From the NCBI GenBank assembly GCA_964473465.1, contig CAYYPE010000008.1, positions 76,836 to 140,835 on the forward strand: a DNA stretch of 64,000 nt. The letters run 5' to 3'. Within the stretch, counting starts at the first letter, position 1. Every line of letters begins with the position of its first letter. The position numbers and the translations under genes are program-made. Shown here one piece after another: positions 9,426-18,056 of the stretch. The notes below the pieces were generated by a model. The model did no database searches. It had not been told where the DNA came from and saw only the letters and a list, made by a program, of their open reading frames with translations. The DNA comes from CALHRB01 sp964473465. Its GTDB lineage: Bacteria; Bacteroidota; Ignavibacteria; Kapaibacteriales; UBA2268.

Positions 9426-9857
9426 TTAAATTTCGTCAACAATTAGGACTGTAATGCCGCCGGATGTTCTAACTCTACCAACAAGAGTAATCTCGGAACC
9501 GGCTTTTTCGGCTAACTTCTTTGATGTATTCTTGCCATCAGCGTAAACGACAATATAAACTTTATTTTTTGCTCTGAATGCAAGGAGTTCACCTCTGTCA
9601 AACATTGCTTTTGCTTCATCCTTAGTTAAATTTGGAGCTTTCTTGTTGGTTACAACAGAAAGTAAATTAACCACATAACCTTTGACTGAAGTAAATCCTT
9701 TGGGAAGCTTTGCCGGAGGTGTTTTAGTTTCTCCTTTGACTACATTTTCTGTAGGTTTTGGCTGAATGATTTTACCTTTTTTCTCAATGGGTGCCTGAGA
9801 GTATGCGAGTGACATTGCCAGCATAAATGCTGTTGCTAATAAAAGTATTCTTTTCAT
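9426..9857 (-). CDS. Small exported protein, function unknown
   Basis: 143 residues with a clear Sec signal peptide (MKRILLLATAFMLAMSLAYSQA, likely cleaved after YSQA). A proline/lysine-rich linker (residues 25-55) leads to a compact C-terminal region of about 85 residues rich in beta strands (VKGYVVNLLSVV ... VYIVVYADG ... ITLVGRVRTSGGITVLIVDEI). The last part reads like an OB-fold-type small barrel, but I cannot assign a family. It is probably periplasmic. It has its own terminator downstream and may share a transcript with the lipoprotein gene 40 bases upstream. Confidence 0.6.
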   Translation of the reverse strand: MKRILLLATAFMLAMSLAYSQAPIEKKGKIIQPKPTENVVKGETKTPPAKLPKGFTSVKGYVVNLLSVVTNKKAPNLTKDEAKAMFDRGELLAFRAKNKVYIVVYADGKNTSKKLAEKAGSEITLVGRVRTSGGITVLIVDEI

Positions 9858-9898
9858 GGCTAATTCCTTAAGATTATTTAAAAATCAATTAATCATTA

Positions 9899-10852
9899 TT
9901 ATCTAACTTCAGCATTGAGATTCTTTCTGATAACCGGAGCTGGGTTATTGTTTTTATTAGTTATAGCATAAGGCAGACCCGGGGTCTTCTGGTATGACAC
10001 TTCAAGCTCAACATATCTGTCAGGAGCAGTTCCCTGAAGGATAACTCCATTTTCTGCAGTTACGAAGACTTTTGCAAAATTACCGGCAGGATTTCCCGGT
10101 GGATATGATTTAACAAACAAAACAAAACCTTTGGTCTTGGTAGTAAAATCAATCATTTTTTGTAGTGGATTTGGATTTTTATCTATACCTTGACTGTCAA
10201 AAACATCGCTTAAATTATCAACATTTTCAACAACTTTGTAAATATCAAGATTTCTTGCGGGCTGATTATTATTATTATAATTTCCTTTATCATCTGTATA
10301 ATCACTTGCTTTTGGTGAACCAATTTGATAGACATTGTTTCTTGTATCAAGACAAATGTCCCAATTAACATTGCTTGCAGCTGTCAGAGTTCTTGGCTGT
10401 CCGTCATCATCCTGAAAAACTAATCCGCTTCCACGAGATGAGGCATATTCATAAACTCTGATGCTAAAATTATATCTGTGAGCAGGAGCCCATTTTACGC
10501 TAACCGGAACACTTGCTTTGCCATTACTAAAGACTGCCTTGATTGAGAAAGTATATTCCTTTATTTCGGGTAGTCCTGTTATGTTTGCAACTGTTATTCC
10601 TTTTGGTATAATTATCGGGCTAAAGGTTCCGGGAGTGATTTCAACAACATATTCTTTGAATAGAGCATCAATTTCAGATGGTGATGCATCAAACTTTAAA
10701 GCTACAGTGGCACTATCAATAGAAGTTGCCATTAAGTTTGAAATAGGTTTCGGGACTGGGTCTTCGGTTGCAGTGGTTTCGTCACAAGCAACGAAAAGAA
10801 ATGCCGAAAGGGCGGTAATCAAAATTAAGCCTAAAATTTTCTTATAAAGCAT
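9899..10852 (-). CDS. Lipoprotein with fibronectin type III-like domain
   Basis: 317 residues. The lipoprotein signal ends in the lipobox FVAC (Cys near residue 23), followed by an acidic, Thr-rich spacer. Residues about 35-125 form a likely FN3 domain (PISNLMATSIDSATVALKF, and the IKEYTFSIKAVFSNGKAS strand). The remaining ~190 residues are an unassigned beta-rich domain with an N-rich loop (KGNYNNNNQPARNLD). A strong ribosome-binding site, GGAGG, precedes the ATG by 5 bases. Function is not recognisable; a surface or periplasmic binding role is only a guess. Confidence 0.7.
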   Translation of the reverse strand: MLYKKILGLILITALSAFLFVACDETTATEDPVPKPISNLMATSIDSATVALKFDASPSEIDALFKEYVVEITPGTFSPIIIPKGITVANITGLPEIKEYTFSIKAVFSNGKASVPVSVKWAPAHRYNFSIRVYEYASSRGSGLVFQDDDGQPRTLTAASNVNWDICLDTRNNVYQIGSPKASDYTDDKGNYNNNNQPARNLDIYKVVENVDNLSDVFDSQGIDKNPNPLQKMIDFTTKTKGFVLFVKSYPPGNPAGNFAKVFVTAENGVILQGTAPDRYVELEVSYQKTPGLPYAITNKNNNPAPVIRKNLNAEVR

Positions 10853-11021
10853 ATTTCCTCCAAAAAACTTATAAAATGTTTGAAAATTTACGTTTTTAAA
10901 TCGAAATTATTATTTATTTAGTATAATTGTTAATAATTCTATGTAATTGCTTGAAATAAGTGAATAAGCAAATTATAAATTAACAAATCAATCTCTATTA
11001 TCCATAAAAATTTGAATTGTT

Positions 11022-12209
11022 TCAAAAAAATTTAAAGAGAGGGATGATTTTTGATTGTATTTCACCAGCAACCTCAACCTTCCCTTCGTTAGTTATTATA
11101 ACATCAATTTCAGTTCTGAAACCATTATCCCCTTTTAAATAGATACCGGGTTCTATTGAAAAGCAAGAGCCTTTTATAATAGTTCTTTCATCTTTTGTTT
11201 CAAGATTGTCCATATGAACACCGGGACCGTGAACTTCCTCGCCGATATTATGCCCAGTTCGATGAAAGAAGTTACTTTCAAAACCAGCAGAATTAATGAT
11301 AGATCGACAGGCATCATCAACTTCCCAGCCCTGAATAGGTTGTTGGTTTTCGAATCTCACTTTAAGCATTGAAAGAGCCGCATCTCTTGCCCGGCAAGTT
11401 ATCTGAAAAATGTTTTCAAGATTATTGGGAACTTCCTCTCCGGTATAAGCCATCCATGTTATATCTGCATAGATTGAACCTGCATGATTTTTCTTAGCCC
11501 AGAGGTCAATCATAACTGTATCACCGGATTTTATTTCAGAATGAATCTCGGAATCAGGCATATAATGTGGGTCTGCATTGTTTTCGTTAATTGAAACAAT
11601 TGGTCCCATATCCCATAGCATATTGTTTTCCCTGAATTTATCAATCATTAGTTGTTGAATTATATATTCATTACAAGATTCTTTGTTTTTAATTCTTCTT
11701 GAAATTTCTGAGAAAGCAAAATCTTTGACAGAATAGAGTACTTTTGCGGCTTTTTTGTGGCTTTCTATATCCTCGTCGGTCAGATGTGATTCGAAGATGC
11801 TAACAAGTTCGCCACTCGAAACAACTTCAATCCCGAAACTCCTTATTAACTCCAGCGTTCCACCATCCACAACACAAATATAAGGAATCATATTATTTTT
11901 TGAGTATTGCATTGCAATTTTCTTAGCATCTCCCAAGATTTCTCTAAGAAGATTGTGTAGTTTCTGCCATGCAAGGTAAATAAATTTCTCACCGGGCAAA
12001 TGGTCAAGATTATAAGGCTCGATACTATGAACCAGCTTTCTTGGGCTGCCATTAGCTGGAATAAAATAGAACCATCGGCGGGTAAAAATTTTTGAATTAT
12101 CTATTGAAAGAATTTTTTGAGCTATCGGGTCACGATGATGGAAGTCATAGAATAGCCAGCCATCAATATTTAATTCAGTTAGAGCCTTCTGGATTTCATC
12201 AATTTTCAT
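11022..12209 (-). CDS. M24-family metallopeptidase (Xaa-Pro aminopeptidase-like)
   Basis: Pita-bread-fold peptidase of 395 residues. An N-terminal creatinase-like domain covers about 1-150. In the catalytic domain all five metal ligands are present: Asp in MIDLWAK, Asp in ADITW, His in RTGHNIG, Glu in SIEPGIY and Glu in RTEIDV. A family-typical H-G-P-G-V-H segment is also there. Substrate could be X-Pro peptides; other M24 peptidases cannot be excluded. No signal peptide, so cytosolic. It is the last gene of the minus-strand run that begins with the ClpB-like gene, 15 bases after the FemAB-like gene. Confidence 0.85.
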   Translation of the reverse strand: MKIDEIQKALTELNIDGWLFYDFHHRDPIAQKILSIDNSKIFTRRWFYFIPANGSPRKLVHSIEPYNLDHLPGEKFIYLAWQKLHNLLREILGDAKKIAMQYSKNNMIPYICVVDGGTLELIRSFGIEVVSSGELVSIFESHLTDEDIESHKKAAKVLYSVKDFAFSEISRRIKNKESCNEYIIQQLMIDKFRENNMLWDMGPIVSINENNADPHYMPDSEIHSEIKSGDTVMIDLWAKKNHAGSIYADITWMAYTGEEVPNNLENIFQITCRARDAALSMLKVRFENQQPIQGWEVDDACRSIINSAGFESNFFHRTGHNIGEEVHGPGVHMDNLETKDERTIIKGSCFSIEPGIYLKGDNGFRTEIDVIITNEGKVEVAGEIQSKIIPLFKFF

Positions 12210-12224
12210 ATAATTTCCTTTTAG

Positions 12225-13130
12225 TTATAAATCAATAAGATGTTTACAAATTCTGGGACCAATGAAATTTGCTATTGGACTTGGAATTTTCTTCCATACT
12301 TTGGATGCGAACTTGTATTTCTTGTATAAATCAGAAATTTTATTGGTTATTATTTCAATTTTAATAGGAACGGCACCCCATCTACGTTTGAATTCATAAT
12401 TACTGCTTAAATAAGCTGAGCGTCCAAAATCAAAAAATTTATCTTTATTTTCATAGGATTCTTTAATTATACTATAGTATAAAAAATGCCCTGCCAATTG
12501 TAGCTCGTTTTGAAACATTGTTCCAGACCATGGAATCCAGCTGAAACTATTATCTTTCAAAACGCACGCTGCAGAAATGCCTTTTTTATGCTTTTTGGAC
12601 TTGACTACATAAAACGAAACATCAAAGTATTCAAATAGTAGAAAAAACAATTTTTTTGGCAGTGGAGGTGTGCCATGGCGATGCATAACATTTTGATAAA
12701 TTAAATAAAAACTATCAATCAGGTTTAATTTCTTTCCCGCCTCTATTTCAAAATCAGAAAAGTCTGAATTATTCAAATATCTCTTCAATCGGTTTGAAAA
12801 GTTATTTTTTACCTGCTCGAAGCTCAATCCCTCGAATTGTATTCTTAATGTTACCGGAGAACCTTCTGGTATAGAACTCTCGCTAAAGTTCAATACTCTA
12901 ATTTGGAAATTTCTGGATTTTAAATTTTGAGATAATTCAATCGTTTCATTAATCGGTATGTCGGTATAACTGAGAATAGGTAAATAAGAATAAAAGACTT
13001 TTCCGGCAAGATCTTTAATTATTGCAAAACCATTATCAAACTTATAATGATAAAGCTCTTTCAACAAAGAAGACCACTTTAAACAAAATTCATGAGAAAA
13101 AGTAGTATTATGTAATGAAAGATGATTCAA
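12225..13130 (-). CDS. FemAB/GNAT-like transferase
   Basis: 301 residues resembling the FemAB-type (BioF2-like) acyl/aminoacyl transferase superfamily. Visible are the FYLIYQNVMHRHGTPPLPKKLF helix and the C-terminal acceptor part with FDFGRSAYLSSNYEFKRRWGAVP, a well-known signature region of FemAB-like GNATs linked to envelope glycan or peptidoglycan modification. The start is a TTG (13130-13128) whose last bases overlap the stop of the patatin gene (TTGA). No in-frame ATG lies nearby, so translational coupling is likely. The substrate is unknown. Confidence 0.7.
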   Translation of the reverse strand: MNHLSLHNTTFSHEFCLKWSSLLKELYHYKFDNGFAIIKDLAGKVFYSYLPILSYTDIPINETIELSQNLKSRNFQIRVLNFSESSIPEGSPVTLRIQFEGLSFEQVKNNFSNRLKRYLNNSDFSDFEIEAGKKLNLIDSFYLIYQNVMHRHGTPPLPKKLFFLLFEYFDVSFYVVKSKKHKKGISAACVLKDNSFSWIPWSGTMFQNELQLAGHFLYYSIIKESYENKDKFFDFGRSAYLSSNYEFKRRWGAVPIKIEIITNKISDLYKKYKFASKVWKKIPSPIANFIGPRICKHLIDL

Positions 13131-15634
13131 AGTTTAGCACCAATACTAAAGTAGAACATTACTGGTCCCCATATACTTTCAATAGGATTTTGTTTTAAAT
13201 AGAATGAGCGTCCAATACTGAACTTGGTAGGACCAAAAGGAGTATCAATTGAAATACTCGCCCCAAGCCCATGCCTGAATCTCAATAGTTTAATTTCTTC
13301 TGGCTGAGCCCAAACAGTTCCGAAGTCATATCTCACGCTAAGGTAAGTGTCAAAAACAAGGCTGACTGGGGATAAAAGCCTATATTCAAGAGAGGCAAGT
13401 GCTATTTGTCTTCCTTTGAATTCATCTTCTCTCATTCCAAAAAAAGAATCTTCTCCTCCGAGAAAAAAACTCTCGGTTATAGGCAAAGAGGCATCAGCAA
13501 GACCAAAATACGCTTTCGGTTTGAGAGTGTGGGAGCCAAAAGATAAATTGCTATGGTAGTAAAACAGTAATTTTGAAAATCCGGCATTATCTGGGGTTTG
13601 CAAAAGAGAAGATTCAAGCGATAACAACAATAATCTTCCCTTTCTTGGGAAGTGTGTTTTTTCTTCTGTATCAAATGTAGCTCCAACTTTGAAAGTGTGG
13701 ACTGAATAATAAGGAAGTTTATCCTGAATGTTAATATCATATACTCTTTGTCTTTCGAATCTCAATTCTGTATAGAGCAATCCCTTCTTTTCAATCTGGA
13801 CACCAAAGGTGGTTTTAATTCCGAACCTTTCGTAGATAGATTCGTCTTTGATAATATTTTCATATTTGTTTAAAGATGTTGATTCAGTTTCCATATAGTT
13901 AAAAACGTTTTTCCGGTCGTAATAGATACTTGCCTTGGTAGTAAGAAGAGTAAATAAGATACGGGGATAAGAATAATTAATATGTGAATATCTATTTCTG
14001 CTTCCACCCATGAATCTAAAGTTAAATTTGGAGCCAGATGTAAATAAATTATCAATTACAATATCTAAATTGCCTCTGAAATTTCTTTCGTTATCAATCC
14101 TGGCACCAATGTTTATTAACTGAGTTCCGATTTCCTGAACTTCGACAGTTACAATTGTCTTGCTTTCATCATCAGGTTTTGAATAGTGAATGATAACATC
14201 GGAGAAATAACCTGTGGAAATCAGATTTTCCCATGATTTATTAAGTTTTTTATAATTGAGAGCTTCACCTTTTTTAAACTCAAGTTCTCGTCTTATTACG
14301 AAATCTCTGATAGAGGCGTTACCCTTAATATTAATATCTTTAATAATTATTTTTCTTATATCGAGTTCCAGAATTCTTGTTAAATGGTTGAAAAAATTAC
14401 TTCTAACATAAATAATATCCTGACCATTTCGAGTGAATTTAAGAAGCTTGTCAAGAATTTCATTATTTAACTCAGAATCATATTCCAGACTTTTAAAGTC
14501 CTTGATCAATATGGAATATAACTCTTCTAAATGCTCATAATCACCTGAAAGTTTGATATCCTCCAAAATTGAATAATTCACTTGGGGATTTTGAAAATGA
14601 TTTGACGATAAATCGTTAAGTGAGTCAGAATAATGAATAATTTTCGATTTAATCCTGTCAATATATTTAGAAGTAGCAATTGAACCAGCATTAATCAGAT
14701 TTTGAATATTTGTAAAATCACTATTTCTGTGTCTATTTAATTCGGGGGTAATTAAAAAGTCAGCCAGAGCACTTGATTTATCACTGAATTTTTTCATAAG
14801 AACCGAAAGAACCTGATCAGCAACATTTAAGGCATTATTGAGGTCGTCAGATTGCTGGAGTTCAGAAATTGTATTTATTGTAATAATAATATCCGGATTT
14901 AATTCTAAAGCAGATTCAACAGGTATATTCTGAAAGATGCCACCGTCAACAAAAATCATTGAATCAATTTTTACGGGATTATTAACAAGTGGAATAGTGG
15001 ATGAAGCTTTCATAGCAAGAAGAAGGTTGCCTTTCGAAAAAGAAACGGACTTACCGTTTACCAGATCAGTGGCTACTGCCCTGAATGGATATTTTAGGTT
15101 GTCGAAAACACCATAAGCCTGATATGGAGCTTTATAAATCAACTCCTGAAGAAACTGCTGATATTTTTGTTGTGAGCTAATTCCCTCAGGAATGACAAAT
15201 TTAAAATCATTAAATCTGAAGGTAAGAAAATTTCTATCGCTAAGTTCTTTCTGGTCAATAAAATAAAAACTTCGTAAGTGCTCATCGGTTAAAGATAGAA
15301 TTTCTTCCCAGTTAGCATTTAAAACAATTGACTCAATTTCTGATGCAGAATAACCACTCGCATATAAACCACCAATAATTGCCCCTATACTCGTTCCAAT
15401 GATAAAGTCAAATTTGATTCCTGCTTTTTCTAACTCTTTAAGTGCTCCTATTTGAGCAAGACCTCTTGCTCCACCGCCGCTAAGAACCAAAGCTATTTTG
15501 GGCTTTCGTATTTTTTGGTATGTAAAAGAATCTTGAGCGAATAAATTGGTTTGCAGAATAGAATATGATAATATCAAGATAATGAGAAAAAAAGATTGGA
15601 TTTTACTTCGGTTATTTATTTTATTTTGGGGCAT
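13127..15634 (-). CDS. Patatin-like phospholipase fused to POTRA/Omp85 barrel (PlpD-like, type Vd-type)
   Basis: 835 residues. The signal segment is followed by a patatin domain (about 45-260) with the oxyanion motif SGGGARG, nucleophile elbow GTSIG (Ser) and catalytic Asp in VDGGIFQNIP, all intact. A spacer follows to about 420, then a POTRA-like stretch (IKDINIKGNASIRDFVIRRELEFKKGE). A C-terminal Omp85/surface-antigen barrel has the GRLLLLSLESS, SFFLGGEDSFFGMREDEFKGR and GLGASISIDTPFGPTKFSIG segments. The order matches PlpD/FplA-type proteins in which a barrel anchors or exports its own lipase. A lipolytic activity at the outer membrane is inferred. It lies 12 bases after acyP. Confidence 0.88.
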   Translation of the reverse strand: MPQNKINNRSKIQSFFLIILILSYSILQTNLFAQDSFTYQKIRKPKIALVLSGGGARGLAQIGALKELEKAGIKFDFIIGTSIGAIIGGLYASGYSASEIESIVLNANWEEILSLTDEHLRSFYFIDQKELSDRNFLTFRFNDFKFVIPEGISSQQKYQQFLQELIYKAPYQAYGVFDNLKYPFRAVATDLVNGKSVSFSKGNLLLAMKASSTIPLVNNPVKIDSMIFVDGGIFQNIPVESALELNPDIIITINTISELQQSDDLNNALNVADQVLSVLMKKFSDKSSALADFLITPELNRHRNSDFTNIQNLINAGSIATSKYIDRIKSKIIHYSDSLNDLSSNHFQNPQVNYSILEDIKLSGDYEHLEELYSILIKDFKSLEYDSELNNEILDKLLKFTRNGQDIIYVRSNFFNHLTRILELDIRKIIIKDINIKGNASIRDFVIRRELEFKKGEALNYKKLNKSWENLISTGYFSDVIIHYSKPDDESKTIVTVEVQEIGTQLINIGARIDNERNFRGNLDIVIDNLFTSGSKFNFRFMGGSRNRYSHINYSYPRILFTLLTTKASIYYDRKNVFNYMETESTSLNKYENIIKDESIYERFGIKTTFGVQIEKKGLLYTELRFERQRVYDINIQDKLPYYSVHTFKVGATFDTEEKTHFPRKGRLLLLSLESSLLQTPDNAGFSKLLFYYHSNLSFGSHTLKPKAYFGLADASLPITESFFLGGEDSFFGMREDEFKGRQIALASLEYRLLSPVSLVFDTYLSVRYDFGTVWAQPEEIKLLRFRHGLGASISIDTPFGPTKFSIGRSFYLKQNPIESIWGPVMFYFSIGAKL

Positions 15635-15646
15635 AATTGTTTAAGA

Positions 15647-15925
15647 TTATCGAATTTCAAAGGTCTCAAACCTCCCTTGATAGCCGTAGTATTTTTGGTT
15701 CACAGATTTTACATAGGCTCTCATTGGACCAATTTTCAAGCGATTATATAATTCTTCAACTAGGTCTTTCCTTCCTTCGACAACCGTTAGAACATCTCCA
15801 TTGGGTAGATTTTTAACATATCCAGTTAAATCAAGTGATGTGGCATTTCTATAAACAAAATACCTGAATCCAACTCCTTGAACAATACCCGATACGACAA
15901 ATTCTGCTGAAATTAAATCATTCAT
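15647..15925 (-). CDS. acyP: Acylphosphatase
   Basis: 92-residue cytosolic enzyme hydrolysing acyl phosphates such as carbamoyl or acetyl phosphate. The signature GIVQGVGFRYFVYRNA contains the phosphate-binding Arg21. The second motif, GYVKNLPNGDV, holds the catalytic Asn39. Full length for the family. The ATG abuts the stop of the DJ-1 gene (TAAATG), so it sits in the same transcript, with the patatin gene 12 bases further on. Confidence 0.92.
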   Translation of the reverse strand: MNDLISAEFVVSGIVQGVGFRYFVYRNATSLDLTGYVKNLPNGDVLTVVEGRKDLVEELYNRLKIGPMRAYVKSVNQKYYGYQGRFETFEIR

Positions 15926-16483
15926 TTATAGAATATTATAAACTATATCATTGGAAATTTTCAAAGCCGATTCTCTGTTTATCAGGCGATTAATAATGGC
16001 AAATGCAAAGTCGAAGGCTGTGCCCGCTCCTCTGCTTGTGATAAAGTTTCCATCCTCAACTACAATGTCTTCCTTATAGTTAAAATTTTCTAATTGTGAT
16101 TTCACCGATGGGTGACTGGTAATCATAGTTTCATTGCTAATTAATTTATGCTCTGCTAACAAAGTTGGGGCGGCACAAATTGCCCCGATTAGCTTATTTT
16201 TTGAGTGGTGGGAGGCTATTATTTTTCTTAAGTGTTCATTTTCGATAAGCCTCTGGGTTCCAAGAGCACCGCCGGGAATAATTATAGCATCAAATTCATC
16301 TTCTGGTTCAACATCTTCAATAAGTAAATCGGATAATATCTTAACACCTCTGGAGCATGAAACAATATCATTTTCACCCGCAACTTTAACGGATATACCA
16401 GCCCTGCGGAGAATGTCAATTATAATGACAGCCTCCATTTCTTCGCTTCCATGTGCTAAAGGGACTAAAACTTTTACATCCAT
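15926..16483 (-). CDS. DJ-1/YajL family protein
   Basis: 185 residues of the DJ-1/PfpI superfamily. HGSEEMEAV gives the conserved Glu17, IIPGGALG follows, and the nucleophile elbow IGAICAAPTLLAE has Cys103. SRGAGTAFDFA matches the DJ-1/YajL C-terminal part rather than PfpI proteases. Members act in chaperone, glyoxalase or protein-repair roles; which one cannot be told from sequence. It starts 6 bases after the ClpB-like gene and directly abuts acyP, so it is part of the operon. Confidence 0.88.
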   Translation of the reverse strand: MDVKVLVPLAHGSEEMEAVIIIDILRRAGISVKVAGENDIVSCSRGVKILSDLLIEDVEPEDEFDAIIIPGGALGTQRLIENEHLRKIIASHHSKNKLIGAICAAPTLLAEHKLISNETMITSHPSVKSQLENFNYKEDIVVEDGNFITSRGAGTAFDFAFAIINRLINRESALKISNDIVYNIL

Positions 16484-16489
16484 AATAAA

Positions 16490-17821
16490 TCAATTTTGTT
16501 TAACAAAATTAAAATTACCGTTGTCGTCAACGTCAATCAATATTGTATCACCCGAAATAAATCGGCTTTCAAGAATAGCAAGACTCAAAGGATCTGTAAT
16601 ATGTTTCTGAACAGCTCTTTTGAGAGGCCTTGCACCATATTGTGCATCATAACCAAGCTTAGAAATCCAGCTCAGGGCTTCATCGCTGATTTTTAATTCG
16701 ATTCCAATATCATTCATCTTTTCGGAGAGCAATCTGATTTGAAGCTTTGCAATTTGAATAATTTCATTCTTTGTTAATGGTTTGAATAGTATTACTTCAT
16801 CAATCCTGTTTAATAATTCTGGCCTGAGCCTTTTTTTAAGCATATCTGTAATTCTGACTTTTAGGTCAGCAAGAATATTATCTCTGTTGAATTCATCAAT
16901 ATCATAGAGTCTGTCCTGAATTAATTCAGTGCCTAAATTTGAAGTCATAATAACAATGGTATTTTTAAAATTAACAACTCTTCCCTTGCTATCGGTCAAT
17001 CTACCATCGTCAAGAACCTGCAAAAGTATGTTAAACACATCAGAGTGGGCTTTCTCGATTTCATCAAGCAGAACAATTGAATATGGCTTTCGTCTGACTG
17101 CTTCGGTCAGCTGTCCCCCCTCTTCGTAACCTACATAACCCGGAGGTGCCCCAATGAGCCTTGAGACAGAGAATTTTTCCATATACTCGCTCATATCAAT
17201 TCTTACGAGAGCGTTTTCGTCATCGAAGAGAAATTCTGCTAATGCTCTTGCCATCTCAGTTTTTCCCACTCCTGTCGTTCCTATGAAAATAAATGAACCA
17301 ACGGGACGGTTTGGATCCTGAAGCCCGGCACGTGATCTACGAATAGCATTAGCTATTGATGTAACAGCTTCTTCCTGATCAACCAATCTTTGGTGAATTC
17401 TTTCCTCCATTTTTAAAAGTTTAGTTCGCTCGGATTCAAGCATCCTTCTGACTGGTATTCCAGTCCATTTGCCGACCATTTCGGCAATATCTTCAGCATC
17501 AACTTCCTCTTTCAGTAACTTACCTTCTTTTTGAATTTCCTCAAGCATTTGATAAGAATTTTTTAATTTCTTTTCGAGTTCGAGGAGCACTCCATATCTT
17601 ATTTCGGCTACTTTTGCAAGGTTCCCCTGACGCTCGAAATCATCGGCGATAAGCTTGTTATTTTCGATTTGTGCCTTTATATTTCTAATTTCCTGAATTA
17701 TACTCTTTTCTTTTTCCCATCTGGCACGAAGTTCTTGTTCCTGAGATTTAAGCAGACTTATTTCTTTTTCAATTTCTTCCAATCTTAATTTTGTCTTTTC
17801 TTTTGTATTTTCTTCAATCAT
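16490..17821 (-). CDS. ClpB-like AAA+ protein lacking the N-domain and first ATPase domain
   Basis: 443 residues, about half of a normal ClpB (~860). It begins inside the coiled-coil middle domain (residues 1-110, including RARWEKEKSIIQEI and DFERQGNLAKVAEIRYG). It continues through DAEDIAEMVGKWTGIPVRRM into a complete second ATPase domain: Walker A GTTGVGKT (181-188), pore loop GAPPGYVGYEEGG, Walker B SIVLLDEIEKAH, arginine-finger region RPELLNRIDEV and the C-terminal small domain GYDAQYGARPLKRAVQ. The 235 bases upstream are AT-rich, have an in-frame stop about 60 bases before the ATG, and hold no trace of NBD1. So it is a stand-alone short gene, not a frameshift. It heads a six-gene operon. 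Confidence 0.85.
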   Translation of the reverse strand: MIEENTKEKTKLRLEEIEKEISLLKSQEQELRARWEKEKSIIQEIRNIKAQIENNKLIADDFERQGNLAKVAEIRYGVLLELEKKLKNSYQMLEEIQKEGKLLKEEVDAEDIAEMVGKWTGIPVRRMLESERTKLLKMEERIHQRLVDQEEAVTSIANAIRRSRAGLQDPNRPVGSFIFIGTTGVGKTEMARALAEFLFDDENALVRIDMSEYMEKFSVSRLIGAPPGYVGYEEGGQLTEAVRRKPYSIVLLDEIEKAHSDVFNILLQVLDDGRLTDSKGRVVNFKNTIVIMTSNLGTELIQDRLYDIDEFNRDNILADLKVRITDMLKKRLRPELLNRIDEVILFKPLTKNEIIQIAKLQIRLLSEKMNDIGIELKISDEALSWISKLGYDAQYGARPLKRAVQKHITDPLSLAILESRFISGDTILIDVDDNGNFNFVKQN

Positions 17822-18056
17822 TTTATTAATGTTATAATTTATTAATAAATTTATAATTGAATATAAAGTTTATAAATAAAAAAAATTTTACGATAATAAA
17901 AAAATATGCTAACAAAATTTTATTCTATGTGTTATTATTATTGAAAGTAATTTGAAAATGAAAAATAAAAAAATTTTTAGAGTTTTAAACCTAAATTGAT
18001 TATTTAAAGTCAAATAAAGTAACTAAGTTTGTTGAACTTTTTTTTGGAGAAATGAT
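17822..18056. promoter_or_regulatory. Divergent AT-rich promoter region
   Basis: 235 bases between the ClpB-like operon (leftward) and the LTXXQ lipoprotein (rightward), almost pure A/T. On the plus strand TAAGTTTG at 18024-18031 fits the Bacteroidota -7 box TAnnTTTG, 33 bases before the lipoprotein ATG, which also has a GGAG ribosome-binding site. The nearest upstream TTG (17996-17998) is farther than the usual spacing, so the -33 element is doubtful. No CIRCE-like repeat is present, although the leftward operon starts with a heat-shock-type gene. Confidence 0.4.

Noticed and set aside
16134..16610. 158-codon plus-strand open frame over DJ-1 and clpB
   Set aside because: Antisense shadow of the DJ-1/ClpB junction; no homology visible, while both minus-strand proteins have clear motifs.
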